6,307 nt of DNA, taken from Deltaproteobacteria bacterium. GTDB taxonomy: Bacteria > Myxococcota > Myxococcia > Myxococcales > 40CM-4-68-19. The notes under the pieces were generated by a model. It saw only the letters and a list, made by a program, of their open reading frames with translations, was not told where the DNA came from and did no database searches. Below are positions 1 to 5,405 of this stretch, in pieces. The position numbers and the translations under genes were made by a program. Within the stretch, counting starts at the first letter, position 1. Every line of letters begins with the position of its first letter. The stretch is from positions 1 to 6,307 of the forward strand of contig VBLM01000738.1 of NCBI GenBank assembly GCA_005879095.1, read 5' to 3'.

Positions 1-138
1 TTCCATCCGCCGCATGCCGAACTTCGACGAGACGTGATCGAAACGCCGCACGTCGATGGGAAAGAGCAGCCACGGCGCCCGCGTCACGCGAGGACTCGCC
101 GCGAACGAGGCCAGCAGCAAGAGGATTGCAGGCCGCAT
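1..138 (-). CDS. Exported protein, probable M23/LytM-type peptidase (N-terminus only, partial)
   Basis: Reading the minus strand from the ATG at 138, 46 codons stay open to the window edge. Residues 1-15 form a short signal-peptide-like start (MRPAILLLLASFAAS). Around residues 24-46 the text runs WLLFPIDVRRF, then SSKFGMRRM (about 37-45). A segment of the form P-(V/I)-x(n)-S-x-F-G-x-R-R is typical of the entry to the M23 (LytM) zinc-peptidase fold, which cuts peptidoglycan cross-links or acts as a non-catalytic divisome/envelope factor. The zinc ligands (HxxxD and HxH) would lie beyond the edge, so family and activity are inferred from about ten residues. The upstream sequence lacks a clear Shine-Dalgarno site. 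The gene is divergent from the envelope-gene cluster starting at 189, which fits a cell-wall role but does not prove a link. Confidence 0.6.
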   Translation of the reverse strand, partial: MRPAILLLLASFAASPRVTRAPWLLFPIDVRRFDHVSSKFGMRRME

Positions 139-188
139 GCACGCGCAAGCAAACAATTCCCCAGCGCCGGATTTTTTGCTTGGCGGAC
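139..188. promoter_or_regulatory. Short divergent intergenic region
   Basis: Fifty bases separate the minus-strand gene ending its 5' side at 138 from the plus-strand start at 189. The region must hold the 5' signals of both genes. It contains an AT-rich patch (GGATTTTTTGCTT, 169-181) that stands out from the GC-rich surroundings. I see no convincing -35/-10 pair on either strand. The regulatory role is inferred from position only. Confidence 0.35.
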
Positions 189-803
189 ATGCTGCGTTTC
201 TGGCGCTACTCGGTCGATACGTACGGCGGCGCTCCGGTCCTTCTCTTCATCACACTGGTCCAGATCGCGCTGCTCGCCTGGGTCGCTGTAGAAGGCTTCC
301 GCGGACGAAGAGATCGAGAAGATTCATCGCTTTCGCCAGACGAACGCCGCTTGCGCGCCGCGCGCCGCGCCGAACTGTGGCAGAAGCACGTTCGCCCGCT
401 GGCGTTGACGATGATGCTGCTCGGTCCCGGTCTCGGTTTGGGAATGAGCACGTTGCTCGGCGCTCTCGGCATGGGCGCGCTCGGCGACGTGATGGGGACC
501 TCGGCCGGCGCGGACATGCTGGCGGCGACGATGGCGCACGCATACCGCGAGATCAGCTACGCGTATTTCCTCATGGTCGGCGGCACGTTCCCGATGCTGC
601 TGGGACCCGTCATCGTGCTGGCGGCGCGGCGAATCGACCACGAAGGCGCCGACGCGCGCGGCGGCGAGCCGGAAGACGTGCTGCTGCACACTTTGAAAAG
701 CCTGCTCGCCGTTGCCGAGGCCCAGGCGGCACGCTCGCAGATCGATGCGGCGCGGACGCACGCGCTGCTCGAGCAGGCGCTGCAGCGGAGGTTCGCGGCG
801 TGA
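189..803 (+). CDS. Three-helix inner-membrane protein, ExbB/TolQ/MotA-like layout
   Basis: A 204-residue protein with three predicted membrane helices: about 14-35 (VLLFITLVQIALLAWVAV), 70-97 (glycine-rich, LLGPGLGLGMSTLLGALGMG) and 122-146 (YFLMVGGTFPMLLGPVIVLAA). A charged, arginine-rich loop (38-69) follows helix 1 and a helical soluble tail (157-204) follows helix 3. One helix, a charged loop, a Gly-rich second helix, a short stretch ending in an Ala-rich helix (LAATMAHAYREISYAY) and a third helix resemble the MotA/TolQ/ExbB channel family. That family uses proton flow with a partner to work on the cell envelope. The loop is shorter than in ExbB and I cannot confirm the family by eye. The ATG at 189 was chosen because upstream in-frame starts (126; TTG at 180) run into the divergent gene or lack a better ribosome site; the site before 189 is weak. 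The stop overlaps the next gene's GTG start, indicating translational coupling. Confidence 0.75.
   Translation: MLRFWRYSVDTYGGAPVLLFITLVQIALLAWVAVEGFRGRRDREDSSLSPDERRLRAARRAELWQKHVRPLALTMMLLGPGLGLGMSTLLGALGMGALGDVMGTSAGADMLAATMAHAYREISYAYFLMVGGTFPMLLGPVIVLAARRIDHEGADARGGEPEDVLLHTLKSLLAVAEAQAARSQIDAARTHALLEQALQRRFAA
787..791 (+). promoter_or_regulatory. Ribosome binding site deciding the GTG start at 800
   Basis: GGAGG lies 8 nt before the GTG at 800, inside the last codons of the preceding gene. It supports starting the downstream protein at the GTGA overlap. The frame is open much further upstream (from 56), but that extension is arginine-rich antisense/out-of-frame sequence over a better gene. 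Confidence 0.7.
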
Positions 804-1603
804 CCGACGCGATCGATATCCTTCGCCATCAGCGCACGCGCGGCCCGTTGCCGGCGTCGCTCGATCATCTCTCCTCCTGGATCGCGCGCCAGACGCCGGC
901 GGTCAGCGTCGAGGTCGTACTGTCCGCGATCTCTCCACTGCGCGCCGTCGGCATCGTCGTCGAGGAGAAGGACGGCAAGGCGCTGGCGCACCTGCCGGCC
1001 GATGGCGACGCGCTCGATCGGATTTATGCGCTGCTGAAGCTTCCGCCCATCGAAGGCGGCGGCGCGGCGCTGCTTCTGGCAGCTCTCGAGCGCGGCGCGG
1101 ACGCCGCGGAAGATCCGCCGCCGCTGTCGTTGCCTTTGCGCGTACAGCCGTCCAAGGCGAGCTCGCTGGGATGGTCCGCTGACCTCTTCTCCCTGACCGT
1201 GCTGATCAGCAACGTCGCGCTGCGTCGCGAAGACGGCGCCCTTCTGCACAAGGGCTGTCCGGTCGTGGCGGTGTGCGCCGAATACGACCGGCCGCTCGAG
1301 TCGCTCGACCCGCCCTCCCTGCACCAGCGCAAGGAAGGAATTCCGATGCTGCGCCTGCCATCGGACGGATTCTTCAGGAAAGCTTTGCGACTCGAGCCGA
1401 CGACTCGCGGCTCGCGCGCGCCGCGCGGCCGTCCGGCGGCGCTGGCCCGCGCGGGGAAGTTCCTCGACGAGCTCGATGACGCCTGGCAGCGGCGCATCGG
1501 CTCGGTCCTGCAGATCGCCTGGCCCGTCTATCGACCCTTGCACACCGGGCCGCTGCTCGACGCGGTCGTCGGCAGGCCGCTGCCGGAGATGGCACTGCGC
1601 TGA
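800..1603 (+). CDS. Soluble protein of unknown function, coupled to the membrane gene before it
   Basis: A 267-residue protein starting at GTG 800 with a GGAGG site 8 nt upstream; its GTG shares bases with the TGA of the preceding gene (GTGA). There is no signal peptide and no convincing membrane helix, so it is probably cytoplasmic. Residues 1-100 look like an alpha/beta domain with a strand pair near 47-64 (RAVGIVVEEKDGKALAHL), followed by a proline-rich linker (104-116). The region 123-200 is mixed (LFSLTVLISNVALRREDG, then CPVVAVCAEYDRP with C153 and C159). Residues 203-217 are basic, and the C-terminal part is helical (KFLDELDDAWQRRIGSVLQIAW). I recognise no family. Overlap with an ExbB/MotA-like membrane gene suggests a cytoplasmic partner or regulator of that protein, which is inference only. 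The frame continues openly upstream to 56, but composition and the ribosome site argue against a longer protein. Confidence 0.8.
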   Translation: MTDAIDILRHQRTRGPLPASLDHLSSWIARQTPAVSVEVVLSAISPLRAVGIVVEEKDGKALAHLPADGDALDRIYALLKLPPIEGGGAALLLAALERGADAAEDPPPLSLPLRVQPSKASSLGWSADLFSLTVLISNVALRREDGALLHKGCPVVAVCAEYDRPLESLDPPSLHQRKEGIPMLRLPSDGFFRKALRLEPTTRGSRAPRGRPAALARAGKFLDELDDAWQRRIGSVLQIAWPVYRPLHTGPLLDAVVGRPLPEMALR

Positions 1604-1628
1604 AAGGATTTTTTTGCTTTCGCGAACG

Positions 1629-1634
1629 AGGAGG
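1629..1634 (+). promoter_or_regulatory. Ribosome binding site deciding the ATG start at 1641
   Basis: AGGAGG ends 6 nt before the ATG at 1641, a near-ideal Shine-Dalgarno and spacing. It selects this start over an in-frame ATG at 1476, which lies within the preceding gene. The 37-nt gap 1604-1640 also holds an AT-rich patch, GGATTTTTTTGCTTT (1606-1620), similar to the one at 169-181. Confidence 0.8.
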
Positions 1635-1640
1635 TCGGTC

Positions 1641-2438
1641 ATGTCGAAGTTCATCCCGCTTTGCACCGCTTTCGCGCTGGGCGCGGCCTGCGCCCACGAC
1701 GGTGCGCCTGCGCAGGCGGCGCACGAGCGCAACTGGGAGCAGGGCCTCGATTCGGAGCACGCGCCGCAGATCGCGCCGCTCGGTCCGCTGGAGAACGATC
1801 AGTTCGCCTACGACTTCATCCGCCGCCGCGAGCGCGAACACGCGCTGGGCACCAAGGCCACCGCGGCCGATCTCGACGAGATCATCAACAACTCCAGCCA
1901 GGTGCTGGCCTCGGCGCTGGCGCTGCCGCTCTTCCGCGCCGGCGTCTATCTGGGATCGCCGCGGCTGATCGAGAAGGGTTGTACGGCCGGACAGCGCGTG
2001 ACCAACTCCGCGCTGCGCGCGAGCGGGAACGTCGAAGCCGCGCTGCAAGGGTGTGCGGCGCTCACATCGGGGAAGGCCTCGAACGACGGCTGCGGCGAAG
2101 GCCAGGCCAAGCTGCGCGATGCCTATGCGCAGCTCGCCGGCGAGAAATCGCAGGACGCCGGCCATACCGCCGCCGACGCAGTGCGGATGTTGCGCGATCG
2201 CTGCTCGAAGATCGGCGCGCCGCTGCGTTCGCCGGTCGATCCGAGCACGCGCGGCTTCCTCATCGTCTGGGTCCTGCACGCCAACGATGCGCCGCCGGTG
2301 ACGTTCCTGGCCGGCGAGACGGCGCCCTCGACCGCCGAAGCGATCAACGACGCGTTCCTGCGCGGCGTCCAGGCCGTCCGCCCGCTCACACCGCAACCCT
2401 TGCCTCGAGGAGAAGTCCATGCCGAACGATCGCCCTGA
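1641..2438 (+). CDS. Exported (possibly lipid-anchored) protein with four mature cysteines, function unknown
   Basis: A 265-residue protein. Residues 1-26 resemble an export signal: MSKFIPL, a hydrophobic stretch, then LGAAC. C17 could be the lipidated cysteine of a lipoprotein, although Gly at -3 is non-canonical. Cleavage after AQA (about 24-26) by signal peptidase I is the alternative. The mature part is mostly helical and contains C114, C138, C151 and C188, all in short Gly/Asp-rich contexts (EKGC, LQGC, NDGCG, RDRC). The even number and spacing suggest two disulfides and a periplasmic or outer-membrane location. A hydrophobic strand-like segment lies at 205-212 (GFLIVWVL). The gene's 3' end overlaps the next gene by 20 nt, implying co-translation, and that overlap makes the C-terminal tail (about 248-265) proline-rich and likely disordered. 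I recognise no family. Confidence 0.82.
   Translation: MSKFIPLCTAFALGAACAHDGAPAQAAHERNWEQGLDSEHAPQIAPLGPLENDQFAYDFIRRREREHALGTKATAADLDEIINNSSQVLASALALPLFRAGVYLGSPRLIEKGCTAGQRVTNSALRASGNVEAALQGCAALTSGKASNDGCGEGQAKLRDAYAQLAGEKSQDAGHTAADAVRMLRDRCSKIGAPLRSPVDPSTRGFLIVWVLHANDAPPVTFLAGETAPSTAEAINDAFLRGVQAVRPLTPQPLPRGEVHAERSP
2407..2412 (+). promoter_or_regulatory. Ribosome binding site inside the preceding coding region
   Basis: GAGGAG, with a 6-nt spacer to the ATG at 2419, sits within the last codons of the upstream gene. It fixes the start of the next gene and shows that the 20-nt overlap is real. Ribosomes ending the upstream gene would terminate just past this start. Confidence 0.75.
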
Positions 2439-2931
2439 GTTCCGTCCCATCGAAGCCGCTCCCGCGCGCCGCGTGTGGCCGTTTGCAGTGCTCGGCGCGA
2501 TCATCGCGGGGCTGTTGATCTGGATCCTTCGCCACGACGCGACCGGCGCGCAGCAGCCGAAGCAGGTCGCGCTGGCGACCGTGGCGCCGAAAGCCGAAGC
2601 GGCCACGCCGAAGATCGAGCCGCTGGTCCAGCCCGAAACGGCGAAGCCGAAAGACAGCAACGTGATCGGCAGCGCGGTCGCGACGGCCGGCAAGCTGGCG
2701 ATGGTGGCGAAGGCCGAGCTCGACCGCGAGCTGGGCCGCACCAAGTCGGCGCAGAAACAGGCCGAGGCGTACAAGAAGCAGATCGCCGCGCTGGAGAAGG
2801 AGCTCTCCGAGACTCGTGCGCAGATCGCGGCGTTCCAGAAGGCGCACGCGCCGCCGCCTCCGTCCGATCAGGAACAGATCCTGCAAATGCTCGCTCCTGT
2901 TCTTCGCACCGCGAACGACGGCCGCCCGTAA
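2419..2931 (+). CDS. Single-pass membrane protein with periplasmic coiled coil
   Basis: A 170-residue protein in bitopic layout. It has a short N-terminal segment with basic residues at the membrane boundary (ARR, 16-18), one membrane helix at about 20-37 (WPFAVLGAIIAGLLIWIL), and a Pro/Ala/Lys/Glu-rich linker (45-80). A long charged helix follows at about 92-142 (for example LDRELGRTKSAQKQAEAYKK) with heptad-like spacing consistent with a coiled coil. A proline run (145-148) and a short helical C-terminus (QEQILQMLAPVL) end it. By layout the coiled coil faces the periplasm. TolA-like or VirB10/TraB-N-terminus-like scaffolds have similar plans, but no domain diagnostic of either is present and the protein is short. 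Placed between two exported proteins, it is a plausible bridge between the inner membrane and periplasmic partners (inference). It overlaps the upstream gene by 20 nt and is followed after 12 nt by the next start. Confidence 0.85.
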   Translation: MPNDRPEFRPIEAAPARRVWPFAVLGAIIAGLLIWILRHDATGAQQPKQVALATVAPKAEAATPKIEPLVQPETAKPKDSNVIGSAVATAGKLAMVAKAELDRELGRTKSAQKQAEAYKKQIAALEKELSETRAQIAAFQKAHAPPPPSDQEQILQMLAPVLRTANDGRP

Positions 2932-2943
2932 GAGGAGACGACA

Positions 2944-3786
2944 ATGATCCGAATCGTGCTGATGGCGATGTTGGTGGCGGCGGGGGCGCGCGCTGCCGAG
3001 GACTTCACTCCGGTGAAGGCGGCGGAGTCGGTGACCTATCCGCTGCCACCGGTGCCGATGCCGGCCGTGCAGGCGTCCGACGCGAAGTGGGCCGAGACCG
3101 AGGACAGCCCGGCCATCCGCGTCAGCCGCGCCTGGGTCAAGCTGGGACAGGCCGCCGGCGTCGAGCGCAGCGAGGCCACGCGGAAGCTCTACCAGGCGTG
3201 GAAGAGCGAGGTGAACCAGGGTGGGACGCACACGCGCATCGCGCAGGCGGCGCACGCACGGTTCCTCGCCGCGTACAAGCACGACCTCGAACAAGCGCGC
3301 TCGATCTACGAAGGCGTGCTCCGCGAAGTCGACGCGATGGACAGCGACGGCGCGGCGAGCGGCGGTCCCGGCGGCGACACGGCGACGGGCAACCTGGCGC
3401 GTGACGCGGACGACCAGATCCGCGCCGCCGATCGCGACGATCGGCTGACGAACTCCGCGTGCTTCCTCTCGCCGGACACGTGCCAGGCGGGCGACCCATC
3501 CGACAAGGCGCTGCAGGACGAAATCTCCGGCCTGGTCAAGGAGACGCTGGTCGCGGGCGGCCCCGACGGCGGACTGAGCCTCTATTCGCTGCGGCGGAAG
3601 GCGGGTCTTCTCTCGCTGCGGGCCAAGGTGATGGCGGCGATCACGCAGCGCGCTGCGGCCCGGCTCGCGACCGAGGTGGCGACGCAGCAGGACGGGCAGG
3701 GATCGCCGCGCGCACTGCCGTCGCCGATCGCGCCGATGGCGTCCGCAACGCGCCGGCCGGTCGCTACCGCCGATCCGTATCGGTGA
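2944..3786 (+). CDS. Exported periplasmic-type protein, function unknown
   Basis: A 280-residue protein with a clear signal peptide (MIRIVLMAMLVAAGARA, cleavage near residue 17/18). A GAGGAGA site at 2932-2938 lies 5 nt before the ATG. After a proline-rich stretch (32-41, TYPLPPVPMP) come helical segments at about 55-130, an acidic, glycine-rich low-complexity stretch (131-150, DSDGAASGGPGGD), and a segment with the only two cysteines, C173 and C180, seven residues apart and probably paired. A helical region (186-246) and a disordered Pro/Ala/Thr tail (247-280) complete it. No family is recognised. It is the last gene of the cluster. Its final 23 nt overlap the end of the convergent gene on the other strand, so the two 3' ends are antisense to one another. 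Confidence 0.85.
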   Translation: MIRIVLMAMLVAAGARAAEDFTPVKAAESVTYPLPPVPMPAVQASDAKWAETEDSPAIRVSRAWVKLGQAAGVERSEATRKLYQAWKSEVNQGGTHTRIAQAAHARFLAAYKHDLEQARSIYEGVLREVDAMDSDGAASGGPGGDTATGNLARDADDQIRAADRDDRLTNSACFLSPDTCQAGDPSDKALQDEISGLVKETLVAGGPDGGLSLYSLRRKAGLLSLRAKVMAAITQRAAARLATEVATQQDGQGSPRALPSPIAPMASATRRPVATADPYR

Positions 3787-5338
3787 CGCGGTAGTGACAC
3801 TCCTCGACGCCAAACGCCATCATCGAAAGGAGGTGGACCAGGGGCGATGTGAGTCGCCCCTTGGCCGTTGCGGCATCCGCCGCCGCAGGAAGATTCGTGA
3901 TCGAAGACGGTTCCGGCCGCCACGTCTCGTCGCGATACCGCGGGTCGAGCGGCGGCTCGAGATCGGGAAGCCGCTCCCACGCGTTTCCGCCGCCCAGATG
4001 ATCGCGGAAAACCGCGCTGCGAACCGGCCTCTGCGCTGCCAGTCGCCGCGACGAGAGGATCGAATCGGCAGAAGGCGGAGCGCCGTGGACGAGAAGAATC
4101 GAAGCGGCGGGCAGGAGGGCGTCGATTTCGCGCGGCTCGGCGATGGCCGGCACCCAGGGTGCGCACTCGCCGGCGATCTGCCGCAGCGCTTCCGCTGCTT
4201 CGCGCCAGATTCGGAAGGCTTCGTCAGCGCCGGGCCCGTCGGCGATTTGAACCGCGGCGATCGATTCCGGGTCGGCGTCGGGGGGCTTCACGCGAGCCGC
4301 GAGCAGTCGGGCGAGGATTCGCGGCCACAGCGCCCGGGCCTCGAACTTGCGCGCGTCGCCGCGTGCGGCCTCTTCGACGGCGGTCGAATCCAGTCCGGCC
4401 AGCGCGGCGCGGAAGCCATGGATCGGCGCCGGCCGCGCGCCGGCGGGAGCCTCGAGCAGCGGCAGCCGGACGCGACCGCGGTTCTTCCACACCCAGGGCT
4501 CGCCCTCGCGGGGGAACCGCTCGGCGGCGAACGACGAGCGATCGTCGCGCTGCAGGGCCTGCGCGGCAGCGGAGAGCCGGACGAGCGGATCGCGCGACCA
4601 GCCCGGGTCAGAGAGGCGCCAGAGATTTCCCGCATCGGCCGGAGCGTTGCCGACGGCGTGCGCGTACTGCTCGTAGTCGAGCAGCCAGTCGTCGAGGATC
4701 ACCGCCCGCATTACGCCCTCGCCAAGACGGGCCGCGGCATCCAGATGGTACACGCCGAGCGCTGCTTCGACCAACCACAACCGCCGCTGACCACTGGTCT
4801 TTTCCAGCGCTTCAGCGAGCTCGTCACCGAAATAAATCCGATCCACGTCCGTCAATCTGGCATCGACGTCATGGCGCGACTTCGGCAGACGCGTGACGAT
4901 CTCCGGCAGGGGCGCGCGGAACCGCGGCGCCTCGAGGCCGCTTTCGATGCCGCGTACGATCCAGTCGCCGAGCGGCGCTTGTGGCTGGTGGAAGCAGCCC
5001 TGGGCGTGCACCATCTCGAAGCCGCAGCGCGCCTCGGCGTCGGAGGTGCCGGCGCCGATGGTCAGCCGGATCGCTCCCGCCCCCAGCACGAGCGCTTCTC
5101 CCTGCGTGCCATCGCCAGGGTGCAAGGCGATTTCGACGCGCTGGTACGGACGCCGCGGCGGAGCGACGTGCAAGGCCTCCGCGAGGAGTCCCGGAGCGTC
5201 GTCGAGCCCTTCCAGGACAGCGTGCCGCAGCGCTTCAGGAACGGCCTGTTCGAAACTGACCTCGACCACGCCGGCCGGAACTCCGCTGCCCCCGGCTTCG
5301 TCCAACCTCATCTGAAACCGGCGCGATTCCACGGTCAC
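3764..5338 (-). CDS. Large protein of unknown function carrying an internal inverted-repeat segment
   Basis: A 524-codon gene read from GTG 5338 to TAG at 3764-3766. The minus strand is preferred because its product has balanced composition, whereas the fully open plus-strand reading is arginine-rich. No signal peptide or membrane helix is evident, so it is probably cytoplasmic. The N-terminal part (about 20-100) looks alpha/beta (GVVEVSFEQAV, RPYQRVEIALHPGDG, LVLGAGAIRLTIGAG). Residues 165-270 are helical with conserved-looking aromatics (DRIYFGDELAEALEK, LDDWLLDYEQYAHAVG). A segment at 276-300 is rich in W and R (EGEPWVWKNRGRVRLPLLEA), and the C-terminal third has ASILLVHGAPPSADSILSSR and PLDPRYRDETW. 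None of this matches a family I know. Residues 100-123 and 184-207 come from two arms of an inverted repeat. The start is uncertain: the site before GTG 5338 is weak, and ATG 5311 (residue 10) has none better. Confidence 0.82.
   Translation of the reverse strand: MTVESRRFQMRLDEAGGSGVPAGVVEVSFEQAVPEALRHAVLEGLDDAPGLLAEALHVAPPRRPYQRVEIALHPGDGTQGEALVLGAGAIRLTIGAGTSDAEARCGFEMVHAQGCFHQPQAPLGDWIVRGIESGLEAPRFRAPLPEIVTRLPKSRHDVDARLTDVDRIYFGDELAEALEKTSGQRRLWLVEAALGVYHLDAAARLGEGVMRAVILDDWLLDYEQYAHAVGNAPADAGNLWRLSDPGWSRDPLVRLSAAAQALQRDDRSSFAAERFPREGEPWVWKNRGRVRLPLLEAPAGARPAPIHGFRAALAGLDSTAVEEAARGDARKFEARALWPRILARLLAARVKPPDADPESIAAVQIADGPGADEAFRIWREAAEALRQIAGECAPWVPAIAEPREIDALLPAASILLVHGAPPSADSILSSRRLAAQRPVRSAVFRDHLGGGNAWERLPDLEPPLDPRYRDETWRPEPSSITNLPAAADAATAKGRLTSPLVHLLSMMAFGVEECHYRVTDTDRR
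3838..3864. terminator. Strong hairpin just past the convergent junction (terminator-like, no T-run)
   Basis: AGGGGCGA (3840-3847) pairs perfectly with TCGCCCCT (3854-3861) around a 6-nt loop; with one bulged T (3862), two further C-G pairs extend the stem. It begins about 50 nt after the stop of the plus-strand operon and lies within the last 35 codons of the minus-strand gene. No U-tract follows on the plus strand, so intrinsic termination is not assured. It could stabilise the operon's 3' end or act with Rho. Confidence 0.4.
4720..4788 (-). repeat. Inverted repeat arm B (69 bp)
   Basis: The reverse complement of this arm matches 4971-5039 at 57 of 69 positions without gaps. On the coding (minus) strand it encodes residues 184-207 of the large gene, containing RRLWLVEAALGV and DAAARLG. 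The two arms are separated by 182 bp. Both lie in the same codon register, so neither arm disrupts the reading frame. Confidence 0.85.
4971..5039 (+). repeat. Inverted repeat arm A (69 bp)
   Basis: This arm in plus orientation reads RRLWLVEAALGV, HHLE and AAARLG, nearly the peptide that arm B gives on the minus strand. On the minus strand, where the gene is read, it instead encodes residues 100-123, including FEMVHAQGCFHQPQ. Ten of the 12 mismatches between arms are at third positions of the RRLW frame and two at first positions. Confidence 0.85.
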
Positions 5339-5405
5339 TTCTCATAACGGCACTGCTGCGTGACCGCCAACGCCCGGGAGCGGTCACGGTTGGAGTCGGA
5401 ACACC
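5339..5405. promoter_or_regulatory. Divergent intergenic region with 9-bp inverted repeat (candidate operator)
   Basis: Between the divergent starts at 5338 and 5406, CGTGACCGC (5359-5367) and GCGGTCACG (5380-5388) form a perfect inverted repeat with a 12-nt spacer that itself contains CCCGGG. A third half-site, CGGTCAC, occurs at 5332-5338 and overlaps the minus-strand start codon. The layout suits a dimeric regulator controlling one or both genes. It could also fold as a 5'-leader hairpin in the plus transcript. GGAG at 5392-5395 is the likely ribosome site of the plus gene. No clear -10/-35 was found. Confidence 0.45.

Noticed and set aside
56..799. Upstream extension of the 800-1603 gene in the same frame.
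   Set aside because: The extension is arginine-rich, lies out of frame over the better membrane-protein gene and the divergent gene start, and a GGAGG site marks GTG 800 as the start.
3428..3444. Short palindrome CCGATCG-CGA-CGATCGG.
   Set aside because: It lies in the middle of a coding region encoding an Asp/Arg-rich stretch; GATCG repeats arise easily from those codons, and it has no regulatory position.
1374..3813. Long minus-strand open frames opposite the plus-strand cluster.
   Set aside because: Their products are Arg/Ser/Ala-rich shadows without domain-like order, while the plus-strand genes have ribosome sites, signal peptides, membrane helices and coupled stops and starts.
3794..5347. 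A 517-codon open frame on the plus strand opposite the large minus-strand gene.
   Set aside because: It is codon-aligned antisense to the minus gene, arginine-rich in composition, lacks a sensible protein pattern over most of its length, and overlaps that gene completely. Open antisense frames are common at this GC content. Its only protein-like stretch is repeat arm A, treated as a finding.
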